Assembly: GCF_000381765.1 (NCBI RefSeq)
Contig: NZ_KB907077.1
Location: forward strand, 124,001 to 188,000
Reading direction: 5' to 3'
Length of the DNA: 64,000 bases
From: [Zimmermannella] faecalis ATCC 13722
GTDB lineage: Bacteria; Actinomycetota; Actinomycetes; Actinomycetales; Microbacteriaceae
Shown: positions 41,922-50,500 of the stretch, in pieces
Position numbering within the stretch: the first letter of the stretch is position 1
How the letters are laid out: every line of letters starts with the position of its first letter
Made by a program: the position numbers and the translations under genes
Notes under the pieces: model-generated
The model's database searches: none
What the model saw: the letters and a program-made list of their open reading frames with translations, nothing else
Told to the model about the DNA's origin: nothing

Positions 41922-42171
41922 CGGTGTCTCCTGATGCGTCGATGAATCAAAGGACGACCCTGCCAGGCTACTACCGGCCGGTCACCGCCGTGCGCGTCTG
42001 GCCAACCGGGAGTGCGGCACGGGTCAACTCGGTGCCGCATGGATTCGCAATACTCGAAACACACCGGAAACGCGACGAGCGTCGAAGAAGACGTGAGCGG
42101 TCGGATCGTTCGCCGGTGCGCGGGTGCACTGTCGCAGCCGCGTCGCAGACCAAGGAAGGTGGCGAACCACA

Positions 42172-42807
42172 ATGCAACGGTTGATCGTCGCACTGAGCCG
42201 GGGGATGGGGGTGATCGCCGCCCTCAGCCTCGTCGTGCTGATGTTCGCCATCACTCTCGACGTCGTCGTGCGCTATCTGACGAAGGCGAGTGTGCCTGGC
42301 ATGCTCGAGATCGCGGAATCGTGCCTCGTCATCTCGATCTTTTTCGGGCTGCCCCTCGCCGCGGTTCGAGGCGAGCACGTCGCGGTCTCGCTCGTGACCG
42401 ACCGCCTTGGCGCGGCAGCGGCTCGTGCCTGCGCGCTGTTCGCGTGGGCAGTCACCTCGCTCTTTCTCGCTTGGATGAGCTGGGCCTCGATTGTTCGAGC
42501 GCTCGACGCGACGCAACGAGGCGAGGAGCGATTCGGCCTCATCCGCTGGCCGATCTGGCCGATGCGGTGGGTGATTGTCGTCGGGCTGGTGGTGTTTTTC
42601 ACGGTCGCGCTGCTCAATGTCATTCGCGTCATCGCCGGTCGTGAGACCCTCGGCGCGCAAGATGACGTCGAGCTCGCCCGCGAGCAGCTGAACGCGGTAC
42701 TCGAAGACACGGTGTTGGACGACGCAGTGCTGAATGACACCGACTCGACATCGGATGCGCAGCCCACCGCCACATCCCGGAACCCACGAAGCGAGGTTCG
42801 CGCATGA
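42172..42807 (+). CDS. TRAP transporter small permease (DctQ)
   Basis: 211 residues. Four membrane helices (about 10-35, 48-68, 88-108, 130-152) with the family pattern LDVVVRYLTKASVPGMLEIAESCLVISIFFGLPLAAVRGEHVAVSLV. A C-terminal acidic tail of about 50 residues (AREQLNAVLEDTVLDDAVLNDTDSTSD) is unusual for DctQ. The start was chosen after AAGGAAGG; upstream in-frame codons show no family match. Overlaps the large permease gene by 4 bp; together they form the Na+/H+-driven membrane part of the organic-acid importer. Confidence 0.87.
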   Translation: MQRLIVALSRGMGVIAALSLVVLMFAITLDVVVRYLTKASVPGMLEIAESCLVISIFFGLPLAAVRGEHVAVSLVTDRLGAAAARACALFAWAVTSLFLAWMSWASIVRALDATQRGEERFGLIRWPIWPMRWVIVVGLVVFFTVALLNVIRVIAGRETLGAQDDVELAREQLNAVLEDTVLDDAVLNDTDSTSDAQPTATSRNPRSEVRA

Positions 42808-44213
42808 TCTCCATCGCCGTCATCGTCACGCTCGTCGTGCTGCTGCTGCTTCTCGCGGTGAAGGCACCCGTCGCAGTCTCGCTCGGAGTCTCGGGCGCCG
42901 TCGGACTCCTCCTTCTGCACGGTTTCGGGTACACCACCAACGTGCTTGGCTCGACGCCGTTCTCGGACACAGCGAGCTTTAGCCTCACGATCATCCCGAT
43001 GTTCATCCTGATGGGGATGTTCGCCGTACGCGCGAACCTTGCCGAGCAGGTATTCGCGATCGCGAGCCGGGTCGCTCGCAACGCGCCCGGTGGGCTCGGC
43101 GTCGCCACCGTGATGGCCTGCGCAGGATTCTCGGCCGTGTCGGGCTCGAGCATTGGTACCGCCGCGACCATGTCGAAACTCGCGGTCGGCGAGATGCGTC
43201 GGCACGGGTATCCCGCGCACTTCGCCTCCGCACTTGTCGCGGTCGCAGGCACCCTCGGTGTCATGATTCCGCCGAGCACGTTCCTCGTGCTCTACGCGAT
43301 CCTCACGCAGCAGTCGGTGGGGCAGATGCTCGCTGCCGGTATCATTCCCGGCTTGCTGTCGGCAATCGCCTACACGATCTACATCATGCTCATGGGCAAG
43401 CGGCTCGTTACGGCCGACGTGAGTCTCGAGGCGGTCGCCACGGCGGCGCACCACGACGCCAAGGCCGCACGCGAGCCTCGCCACGCAACCGCGCTCGCCG
43501 AGAAGCCGGAGCCGCAAGCCCCGGCAACTCCCTGGCGCAAACTGCCCTGGCGTGGCGCGGTGCGCGTCGTGATCCTCTTCGCAATCGTGCTCGGCGGGAT
43601 GTACTCGGGGCTATTCACCTCGACCGAATCGGCGGCAATTGGCGCTCTCGCAGCGCTCGTCATCCTCATTCTTGAGAACCGACGCAAGGGCGGAAAACAC
43701 ATCTGGGGTGCGCTCAAGGGCGCGCTGCAGGACACGGGCTCGACGACCGCGATGGTGTTCATGATCATCGTCGGATCGGGAATCCTCTCGACGTTCTTCA
43801 TTGCGGCGAGGGTGCCCGACACGATTACCGCGGCGGTAACGGGGCTGCAACTCCCCGCCATGCTCACCATGGCACTGCTGCTGTTCTGCCTCATCCCGCT
43901 CGGCATGGTGCTCGAATCGCTGTCGATTCTCGTGATTACGGTGCCGATTCTGTTCCCGATCGCGACCGAGCTCGGGTTCGACGGCATCTGGCTCGGGATT
44001 CTCATCGTGAAGCTCATCGAGATCGGCATGGTGACGCCGCCGGTCGGAATCAACGTGTTCGTCGTCGCCGGAACCTCCGGCGTGCCGAGCGAGACCGTCT
44101 TTCGCGGAATCACGCCGCTCTTCTTCATCGACCTTGGTGTGGTCGTGCTGCTGTTCCTCGTGCCGCAGATCACCCTCTTCCTTCCCGGGCTCGTTGCGAG
44201 CAGCGCGGGCTAG
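42804..44213 (+). CDS. TRAP transporter large permease (DctM)
   Basis: 469 residues, eleven or twelve membrane helices. Family hallmarks: FSLTIIPMFILMGMFAVRANLAEQVF, VMACAGFSAVSGSSIGTAATMSKLAVGEMRRHGYP and GTLGVMIPPSTFLVLYAILTQQSVGQML in the first half; LESLSILVITVPILFPIATELGFDGIWLGI and MVTPPVGINVFVVAGTSG in the second. A hydrophilic insert (about 207-248, rich in Ala/His/Lys/Pro) splits the two halves and is longer than usual. It carries the substrate with sodium together with DctQ and the DctP protein encoded four genes later. Confidence 0.92.
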   Translation: MISIAVIVTLVVLLLLLAVKAPVAVSLGVSGAVGLLLLHGFGYTTNVLGSTPFSDTASFSLTIIPMFILMGMFAVRANLAEQVFAIASRVARNAPGGLGVATVMACAGFSAVSGSSIGTAATMSKLAVGEMRRHGYPAHFASALVAVAGTLGVMIPPSTFLVLYAILTQQSVGQMLAAGIIPGLLSAIAYTIYIMLMGKRLVTADVSLEAVATAAHHDAKAAREPRHATALAEKPEPQAPATPWRKLPWRGAVRVVILFAIVLGGMYSGLFTSTESAAIGALAALVILILENRRKGGKHIWGALKGALQDTGSTTAMVFMIIVGSGILSTFFIAARVPDTITAAVTGLQLPAMLTMALLLFCLIPLGMVLESLSILVITVPILFPIATELGFDGIWLGILIVKLIEIGMVTPPVGINVFVVAGTSGVPSETVFRGITPLFFIDLGVVVLLFLVPQITLFLPGLVASSAG

Positions 44214-44254
44214 CGCGACCTCGAGCCGATCAGACCCCACCGAAAGGACCCCAC

Positions 44255-44686
44255 ATGCAACGAGATGAGCTCTACGAGCGAGGACTCGCCCAACGCCGAA
44301 CAATGTTCGGCAGCGAGGGCGCCGAAGACCAGGTCGAGCACACGACCGACGTCAACGACAAAATCCAGGAGTACGTCACGCGCGTCTGTTTCGGTGACAT
44401 TTGGCAGCGCGACGGCCTCAACAAGCGCGACCGCAGCAAGATCACGCTCGCGATGCTGCTCGCCCAGGGCAAGTCCCACGAAATTCGCATCCACATTCGT
44501 GGTGCACTCGCGAACGGCGTGAGCCCGCTCGAGATTCGAGAGCTCATCGTGCACTCGATTCTCTACATCGGAATCCCAGGAGCGGTCGAGGGCATCCGGG
44601 CATTCGAGGAGATCCTCACCGAGCGCGGCATCAGCTTTGAAATCGATGCGGAAGCGTCCACCACGCCGGCACCTTCGGCGCGGTGA
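44255..44686 (+). CDS. carboxymuconolactone decarboxylase family protein
   Basis: 143 residues. The core GDIWQRDGLNKRDRSKITLAMLLAQGKSHEIRIHIRGALANGVSPLEIRELIVHSILYIGIPGAVEGIRAF matches PcaC-type CMD proteins (W-x-R-x-GL-x3-R-S, and the H-x3-A...G repeat). The CxxC of peroxidase-like CMD members is absent, so a decarboxylase or lactone-processing role is more likely than AhpD activity. Located inside a TRAP operon with a beta-hydroxyacid dehydrogenase, it probably processes the imported acid. Ribosome site GAAAGGA. Confidence 0.82.
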   Translation: MQRDELYERGLAQRRTMFGSEGAEDQVEHTTDVNDKIQEYVTRVCFGDIWQRDGLNKRDRSKITLAMLLAQGKSHEIRIHIRGALANGVSPLEIRELIVHSILYIGIPGAVEGIRAFEEILTERGISFEIDAEASTTPAPSAR

Positions 44687-44725
44687 CGACAACCCATGAT
44701 TGAGACACGACAGGAGACGGCGACC

Positions 44726-45628
44726 ATGACGTCCGCAACCACATCCACCCAGACCGTCGGTTTCGTTGGCATCGGAACGATGGGCGAACCGATGTCGAGC
44801 AATATCGCGAAGGCCGGCTTTGACCTGCGGCTCTACGACGTCGACAACGAACGTGCGCAAGCCCTCGCGACTCGCCTCGGCGCGACGCCGCTCGGCAGCG
44901 CCGAGGATCTCGCAGCGTGCGATGTGATCGTGCTCATGCTGCCGACCAGTCAGATTGTGCGGAGCCTGCTCGTCACCGGCGACGGCGACGATGCACGAAT
45001 CGCGCTGCCACTGCGCCCGGGCACGGTCGTCGTTGACATGAGCTCGTCGAATCCGAACGACACCGTCGAAACCGGCCGGATCCTCGCGCAGAGCGACGTG
45101 CACCTCGTCGATGCCCCGGTATCGGGAGCGCGGGAACGTGCGATCTCGGGCACGCTATCGATCATGCTCGGCGGGGATTACGAGGCGGCGGTACAGCGCG
45201 CTATCCCGGTCATCGAATCGATGAGCGAGCGCATTTACCGAACCGGCAAGCTCGGCACCGGACACGCGATGAAGGCACTGAACAACTTCGTCGCCGCGGC
45301 CGCCTACACCGCCGCGAGCGAGGCGCTCATCTCTGGCGAACGATTCGGACTCGACCGGCGCACCATGGTCGACATTTTCAACACCTCGACGGGGCAGAGC
45401 TTCGTGACGCTGAACGTGCTCGGCCCACACATCGTCGACGAGCAGTTCGCTTCGGGATTCTCGCTCCCGCTCATGACGAAGGACGTCAAGATCGCCGAGG
45501 ACCTACAGGCATCGGTGTCGCATGCGGCACCCGTCTGCAGCGCGGTCGTCGCCGCGCTCGACGGCGCGCTCACCGAGCTCGGAAACGTCGACCACACCGA
45601 GGCGTACAAGTTCTGGAATCTCCAGTAG
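44726..45628 (+). CDS. NAD-dependent beta-hydroxyacid dehydrogenase (HIBADH-like)
   Basis: 300 residues from ATG at 44726, which has AGGAG nine bases upstream; an ATG at 44696 is an alternative. Cofactor motif VGFVGIGTMGEPMSSN, substrate loop DAPVSGARERAISGTLSIMLGGD, catalytic lysine in GTGHAMKALNNFVAAA (about residue 170) and LPLMTKDVKIAEDLQ. It is distinct from the paralogue at 26229 (under half identical by eye). In this operon it would oxidise a 3-hydroxyacid or reduce a semialdehyde derived from the TRAP substrate. Confidence 0.85.
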   Translation: MTSATTSTQTVGFVGIGTMGEPMSSNIAKAGFDLRLYDVDNERAQALATRLGATPLGSAEDLAACDVIVLMLPTSQIVRSLLVTGDGDDARIALPLRPGTVVVDMSSSNPNDTVETGRILAQSDVHLVDAPVSGARERAISGTLSIMLGGDYEAAVQRAIPVIESMSERIYRTGKLGTGHAMKALNNFVAAAAYTAASEALISGERFGLDRRTMVDIFNTSTGQSFVTLNVLGPHIVDEQFASGFSLPLMTKDVKIAEDLQASVSHAAPVCSAVVAALDGALTELGNVDHTEAYKFWNLQ

Positions 45629-45666
45629 CACATCCACCACCCCTTCCCTCTCGCTGAGACCACGGT

Positions 45667-45682
45667 GAATCACCGGTGATTC
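45667..45682. promoter_or_regulatory. 16-bp perfect dyad upstream of dctP
   Basis: GAATCACCGGTGATTC is a perfect palindrome in the 88-bp gap between the dehydrogenase and dctP genes. It could be a regulator site or a short processing hairpin that raises expression of the binding protein relative to the enzymes. Confidence 0.4.
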
Positions 45683-45716
45683 GTCGTGCGCTTCGCCACC
45701 CCGAAAGGAACCCCAC

Positions 45717-46841
45717 ATGTCCCACACACGCACACGAAACCCGCTGCGCGCGACCGCTCTCGCGGCCGGCGTGATCGGTTCGCTCTTGCTCGCAGGATGC
45801 TCCGGTGTCGCTGACGACTCGGGCGCGGAATTCACGTTCACGCTCGCGACTGCCGCGACCGCGGGCACCCCGAACGCCGCCGCTCAGGACTGGTATCTCG
45901 ACCGCATCGAGGAGGCGAGCGATGGGCGCATCTCGATCGAGCGCACGACGGCGGAAGCTATCTGCGCCGCGCCCGAGGTTGTCGAATGTCTGCGCGACGG
46001 CCGAGCTGACATTGGCGTCACCATTCCCGACTACACCCCGCAGTATTTCCCGACGCTCAGCGTGGTCGGAATCCCCTTCATCAACCAAAACTCGCAGGCA
46101 GTCACGGCGGCCCTCTACGACCTGCACACGACGAACGACACCGCGATTGCGAGCATGGAGTCGACGGGGCTGCACTACGTCTCGGCCTGGCCGGTCGGTC
46201 GCCTCATCGTGGGCACGAAAACCGAGGTGAACACCGTCGCCGACCTCGCGGGGCTGCAGGCGCGCGCATCCGGTCCCGTGATTCAGGCGGTGCTGCAGGA
46301 CGCGGGCATCAACATCAACGCGATCACCGCGAGCGAGAGCTACGAGGCGGTCGAGCGAGGCGTCATTGACTCTGCCGCGGGCGCGATCGACTTCCCGGTG
46401 AACTACCGGCTCATGGAGCTGCTGCCGTACTGGACCGACCCGGGAATCGGGCAGTACTCGACGTTCGGTATGTGGTTCTCGGCGAGCGCCTACGACAGCC
46501 TGCCCGACGACCTGAAGCAGGTCGTCGACGAGGTCACTGCCGAGTTCAACGGCGGCGAGGCGATCGTGGCGTTCAATGACTCCGCGGCGAACCAGTGCCA
46601 GGAAATGCTCGACTCGCCCGACGTTGATTCGTTCGACGCGTGGGATGCCGACTCGACCGAGGCATGGCAGGACGAGGTCGGCGATTCGGCCGAGTCAGCT
46701 TGGCAGGAGATCGCCGAGGGCTACGGGCTCGACGACGCCCCGTCGTTCCTCGAGGCCTACAAGGCCGCGTATGCCGAGCACGAAGACGCCGAGTACAACG
46801 ACGCGACGCTCGACTGCGTTGACCAGTTCGCCAACCAGTAG
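45717..46841 (+). CDS. TRAP transporter substrate-binding lipoprotein (DctP)
   Basis: 374 residues with a signal peptide ending in the lipobox LAGC (about residue 24). The mature DctP fold is recognisable in FTLATAATAGTPNAAAQDWYLDRIEEASDGRISIERTTAEAIC, PTLSVVGIPFINQNSQAVTAALYDLH, and TKTEVNTVADLAGLQARASGPVIQAVLQDAGI followed by SYEAVERGVIDSAAGAIDFPVNYRL, where the arginine of QARASG usually clamps the substrate carboxylate. It is the last gene of the operon, an unusual place for DctP. The cysteine pair around AEAICAAPEVVEC and the C-terminal Cys residues may form disulfides. Confidence 0.88.
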   Translation: MSHTRTRNPLRATALAAGVIGSLLLAGCSGVADDSGAEFTFTLATAATAGTPNAAAQDWYLDRIEEASDGRISIERTTAEAICAAPEVVECLRDGRADIGVTIPDYTPQYFPTLSVVGIPFINQNSQAVTAALYDLHTTNDTAIASMESTGLHYVSAWPVGRLIVGTKTEVNTVADLAGLQARASGPVIQAVLQDAGININAITASESYEAVERGVIDSAAGAIDFPVNYRLMELLPYWTDPGIGQYSTFGMWFSASAYDSLPDDLKQVVDEVTAEFNGGEAIVAFNDSAANQCQEMLDSPDVDSFDAWDADSTEAWQDEVGDSAESAWQEIAEGYGLDDAPSFLEAYKAAYAEHEDAEYNDATLDCVDQFANQ

Positions 46842-46866
46842 TCGCTGACGGAGTGACCCACGGGCA

Positions 46867-46872
46867 TAGGAT
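46867..46872 (+). promoter_or_regulatory. -10 element for leaderless small gene
   Basis: TAGGAT ends six bases before the GTG at 46879, which fits transcription starting on the start codon. It supports the GTG over the TTG at 46873. Confidence 0.45.
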
Positions 46873-46878
46873 TTGTCC

Positions 46879-47244
46879 GTGGGTACTCCGATCACAAGGC
46901 TGCGCGCCCTCGCGAAGATTGAGCGCGAGAGCGCGATCGAACGGCGCGTGCGCGCGGGGGAGGACCCGGCGCACGTCGTCGCCGAAGAGCCCGACATCGA
47001 CGAGCTGACCGTGCTCATGCTTCGTGACGAGGCGCTCGAAGACGAGGACCTGCACGCCGAATACCAGCTCGCGCGGCTCGCGTCGCGCTCGCGGCAGTCG
47101 GGAGCGGCCGACCTCCGCGCGACGGCCGACGAGATCGATGCCCGCCTGTTCCGACAGATCGCCCAGCGGCATCCGAGCCTCTCCCGCGCCGTGTGGACCA
47201 TGCTCGGCGACGTCGACCATCGGGGCGCACCGGCGGGCTCCTGA
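46879..47244 (+). CDS. hypothetical small helical protein
   Basis: 121 residues, not recognised. It is highly charged and predicted fully helical (RLRALAKIERESAIERRVRAGED... DELTVLMLRDEALEDEDLHAEYQLARLASRSRQSG... EIDARLFRQIAQRHPSLSRAVWTMLGDV), with no membrane segment or zinc motif. The C-terminal half could dimerise as a coiled coil. It follows dctP after 37 bp but has its own apparent leaderless promoter. Third-position GC is as high as in neighbours, so it is probably a genuine gene. Confidence 0.55.
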   Translation: MGTPITRLRALAKIERESAIERRVRAGEDPAHVVAEEPDIDELTVLMLRDEALEDEDLHAEYQLARLASRSRQSGAADLRATADEIDARLFRQIAQRHPSLSRAVWTMLGDVDHRGAPAGS

Positions 47245-47279
47245 CCCGGCAATTCCGCCGACAGCGATCTTGGAATGCG

Positions 47280-47297
47280 AACCCAGATATTTGGGTT
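47280..47297. promoter_or_regulatory. imperfect dyad AACCCA-N6-TGGGTT upstream of the NmrA-like gene
   Basis: Arms AACCCA and TGGGTT around GATATT, 44 bp before the ATG at 47342. The AT-rich centre and position suggest an operator overlapping the promoter. No regulator gene is adjacent. Confidence 0.4.
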
Positions 47298-47341
47298 GCC
47301 CTTCACGACAGAACGAAGCGCGTTCTTGAAGGAGATTTCGT

Positions 47342-48193
<852 letters not shown>

Positions 48194-48241
48194 TCGCGCA
48201 CTCGCGAACGCAGGTTCCGTCGAGCGCAGCTCTCGTCGGAA

Positions 48242-48303
48242 GCAGGGGGCGCGGTTGGATGCCCGGGGCAAGTATGCCCACGGCATCCGGCCGCGCCCCC
48301 TGC
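48242..48303 (+). terminator. long GC hairpin after the NmrA-like gene
   Basis: Arms of 22 nt (48242-48263 and 48282-48303; outer ends GCAGGGGGCGCGG and CCGCGCCCCCTGC) pair with two T-G wobbles around an 18-base loop. It ends four bases before the -35 of the inositol operon and insulates the two units. Confidence 0.75.
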
Positions 48304-48306
48304 GTA

Positions 48307-48348
48307 TTGACACGACGAAGCGCGCTCGGATACTTTGGACCGGTCCAG
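48307..48348 (+). promoter_or_regulatory. promoter of the inositol operon with LacI operator
   Basis: TTGACA (48307-48312), 17-18-bp spacer and ATACTT/TACTTT (48330-48336). The -10 abuts the palindrome TTGGACCGGTCCAG (48335-48348; 12-bp perfect core). The same site is present upstream of the ABC binding-protein gene (62106-62119) and, degenerate, upstream of the LacI gene (60926-60939). Confidence 0.7.
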
Positions 48349-48421
48349 ACAGATTGTCAGCGCAGCGTCGCGCGCGGATGCCGGCGCTCGAAACCAGACT
48401 CCAAATCAGAGGAAAGCGCCT

Positions 48422-49615
48422 ATGACCGCCACCCCCACACGTCGCCTCGGCGTCGGCCTCGTCAGCGTTGGCTGGATGGGCCAGCTGCACAGCCGCGCGT
48501 ACACGCGAATTCCGCAGGTGTATCCCGAGCTCGGGGTGACGCCGCGGCTCGTCGTCGCGGCCGACACGGCCGAGGCCGGCCGCAAGCACGCGACTGACGT
48601 GCTCGGGTTTGAGCGCGCCGTCGCCGACTTCCACGAGGTCATCAACGACCCCGAGGTCGACGTCGTCTCGGTGTGCGCCCCGAACTTCCTCCACGCCGAG
48701 GTCGGCATCGCGGCAGCAAAGGCCGGCAAGCACGTCTGGCTCGAGAAGCCCGTCGGCCGCGGCGCCGACGAGACGGCCGCGATTCGCGACGCCGTGGTCG
48801 AGGCGGGCGTCGTCTCGACGATCGGCTTCAACTACCGCCAGCCGCCCGCGATCCAGCGCGCGCGCCAGCTCATCACCGACGGCACGATCGGCGAGATCAC
48901 GAACGTGCGCGGTCGCTTCTTCGGCGGCTTCAGCTCCGACCCGCAGTCGCCCCGCGCCTGGCGCTTCGTGCGCGAGCTGAGCGGCTCGGGCGTACTCGGC
49001 GACCTCATGGGCCACCTCGTCGACCTCGTGCACTTCCTGCTCGGCCCGGTCTCGGAGATCACGGCGACGACCGGCACTTACATCACCGAGCGCCCCGGCG
49101 TGCCCGGCAGCCCCGATGAGGGCAAGACCCTCCCTGTCGAGAACGAGGACTACGCGAACATGCTGCTGCGCTTCGACGACAGCGCCGTCGCGAAGGGTGC
49201 GCTCGGCGTGCTCGACGCCTCGTGGCTTGCGGTCGGACCCAAGGCCGAGTACGCCATCGAGGTGTTCGGCACGAAGGGCTCGCTGCGCTGGGACTTCGAG
49301 CGGCTCAACGAGCTCGAGCTCGCGGTGCGCCGGCCGGGCGAGGGCCTCGGCTACACGCGCCTCATCGCTGACGACACGTTCCCCGAGTTCTCACGGTTCC
49401 AGCCGAGCTCGGGCACGCCGATGGGCTACGACGACCTCAAGGTGATCGAGGGCAAGAAGTTCATCGAGGCGATCCTCGGCCAGGGCGCCGAGAACTCGAA
49501 CATTCACGACGCACTTGCCTCGGCGCAGGTGCTCACCGCAGCAGAGGCGTCGGCCGAATCCGGTGCCTGGGTCTCGACGCCCATCGTCGAAGGACACACG
49601 GGGAACATCCGATGA
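48422..49615 (+). CDS. Gfo/Idh/MocA-family oxidoreductase
   Basis: 397 residues. Rossmann opening LGVGLVSVGWMGQLHSRAYTRIP (GxGxxG variant), then AADTAEAGRKHATDVLGFERAVADFHEVINDPEVDVVSVCAPNFLHAEV and the catalytic-lysine motif HVWLEKPVGRG (E-K-P); the C-terminal sheet has SGVLGDLMGHLVDLVHFLLGPVSEI with the active-site histidines. These enzymes oxidise the hydroxyls of sugars and cyclitols with NAD. It is the first gene of the inositol operon; close relatives act on scyllo-inositol or inosose-like ketones. Overlaps iolE by 4 bp. Confidence 0.87.
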   Translation: MTATPTRRLGVGLVSVGWMGQLHSRAYTRIPQVYPELGVTPRLVVAADTAEAGRKHATDVLGFERAVADFHEVINDPEVDVVSVCAPNFLHAEVGIAAAKAGKHVWLEKPVGRGADETAAIRDAVVEAGVVSTIGFNYRQPPAIQRARQLITDGTIGEITNVRGRFFGGFSSDPQSPRAWRFVRELSGSGVLGDLMGHLVDLVHFLLGPVSEITATTGTYITERPGVPGSPDEGKTLPVENEDYANMLLRFDDSAVAKGALGVLDASWLAVGPKAEYAIEVFGTKGSLRWDFERLNELELAVRRPGEGLGYTRLIADDTFPEFSRFQPSSGTPMGYDDLKVIEGKKFIEAILGQGAENSNIHDALASAQVLTAAEASAESGAWVSTPIVEGHTGNIR

Positions 49616-50499
49616 CCGCACGTATTGCCACCGCACCGATCAGCTGGGGAGTCAGCGAAGTCGCCGACTGGGGCTACCAGTTCGCACCCGAGCGGGTGCT
49701 CGCCGAAATGGGCTCGATCGGGTTCACCGCGACCGAACTCGGGCCCGACGGCTTCCTCCCGCCGGCACCCGCCGACAAGGCGGCCGAGCTCGCGAAGCAC
49801 GGCATGACCGCCGTCGGCAGCTTCGTGCCCGTCGTGCTCCACGACGAGGCCGTCGACCCGCTGCCGCGCATCGCCCGCGAGCTCGACGACTACGCCGCGA
49901 CGGGCGCCGACGTGCTCGTCGTCGCCGCAGTGACGGGCAAGGACGGCTACGACGACGTGCGCGAGCCGCTCACCGACGCACAGTGGCCGACGCTGTTCCG
50001 CAACCTCGACGCGATTCGCGAGCTCGCCGCATCCCGTGGCGTGACCGCCGCGATCCACCCCCATGTCGGCACCGTCGTCGAGACCGACGACGAGGTCGAG
50101 CGCGTCGTGCAGGGCTCGTCGACGCTGTTCTGCTTCGACACGGGGCACCTCATGATCGGCGGCACCGACCCCGTCGAGTTCGCCCGCAAGTACGCCTCGC
50201 GCATCGCGCACACGCATCTCAAGGACGTCGCGATCGACGGCATGGAGCGCGTGAAGTCGGGCGCCTCGACGTACTTCGACGAGATCAACGCCGACGGCCT
50301 CTACCGCCCGCTCGGGCAGGGCGACGTCGACGTGCGCGCGATCGTCGCGAGCCTGCTCGGGGCCGGATACACGGGCTGGTTCGTGCTCGAACAAGACAAG
50401 GTCGTGCACGGCGAGCCCGCCGAGGGCGAGGGCCCCATCGAGGACGCGCGCGCGAGTTACGAGTTCCTGCAGGGCTGCCTCGCAGAGATCGAGGGCTGA
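49612..50499 (+). CDS. iolE: myo-inosose-2 dehydratase (IolE-like TIM barrel)
   Basis: 295 residues, the usual IolE length. The opening ATAPISWGVSEVADWGYQFAPERVLAEMGSIGFTATELGPDGFLP is close to IolE (PIGWGxDD...ELGPxGFLP). Metal-binding positions of the AP-endonuclease-2 barrel are visible in AIHPHVGTVVE, FCFDTGHLMIGG, IAHTHLKDV and WFVLEQDKV. IolE dehydrates 2-keto-myo-inositol to 3D-(3,5/4)-trihydroxycyclohexane-1,2-dione, the substrate of IolD encoded at 58958. It lies between two Gfo/Idh genes with a 4-bp overlap upstream and a 1-bp gap downstream. Confidence 0.87.
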   Translation: MTARIATAPISWGVSEVADWGYQFAPERVLAEMGSIGFTATELGPDGFLPPAPADKAAELAKHGMTAVGSFVPVVLHDEAVDPLPRIARELDDYAATGADVLVVAAVTGKDGYDDVREPLTDAQWPTLFRNLDAIRELAASRGVTAAIHPHVGTVVETDDEVERVVQGSSTLFCFDTGHLMIGGTDPVEFARKYASRIAHTHLKDVAIDGMERVKSGASTYFDEINADGLYRPLGQGDVDVRAIVASLLGAGYTGWFVLEQDKVVHGEPAEGEGPIEDARASYEFLQGCLAEIEG

Positions 50500-50500
50500 C

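Noticed and set aside
41922-42171. 250-bp spacer between the AraC gene and the TRAP operon examined for a small gene, riboswitch or operator
   Set aside because: Short frames there lack a ribosome site and family features; no extended stem or convincing dyad was seen.
44696-44725. Upstream ATG as start of the beta-hydroxyacid dehydrogenase
   Set aside because: The ATG at 44726 has AGGAG at the right spacing and leaves a more usual N-terminus before the Rossmann motif; the upstream ATG has no ribosome site.
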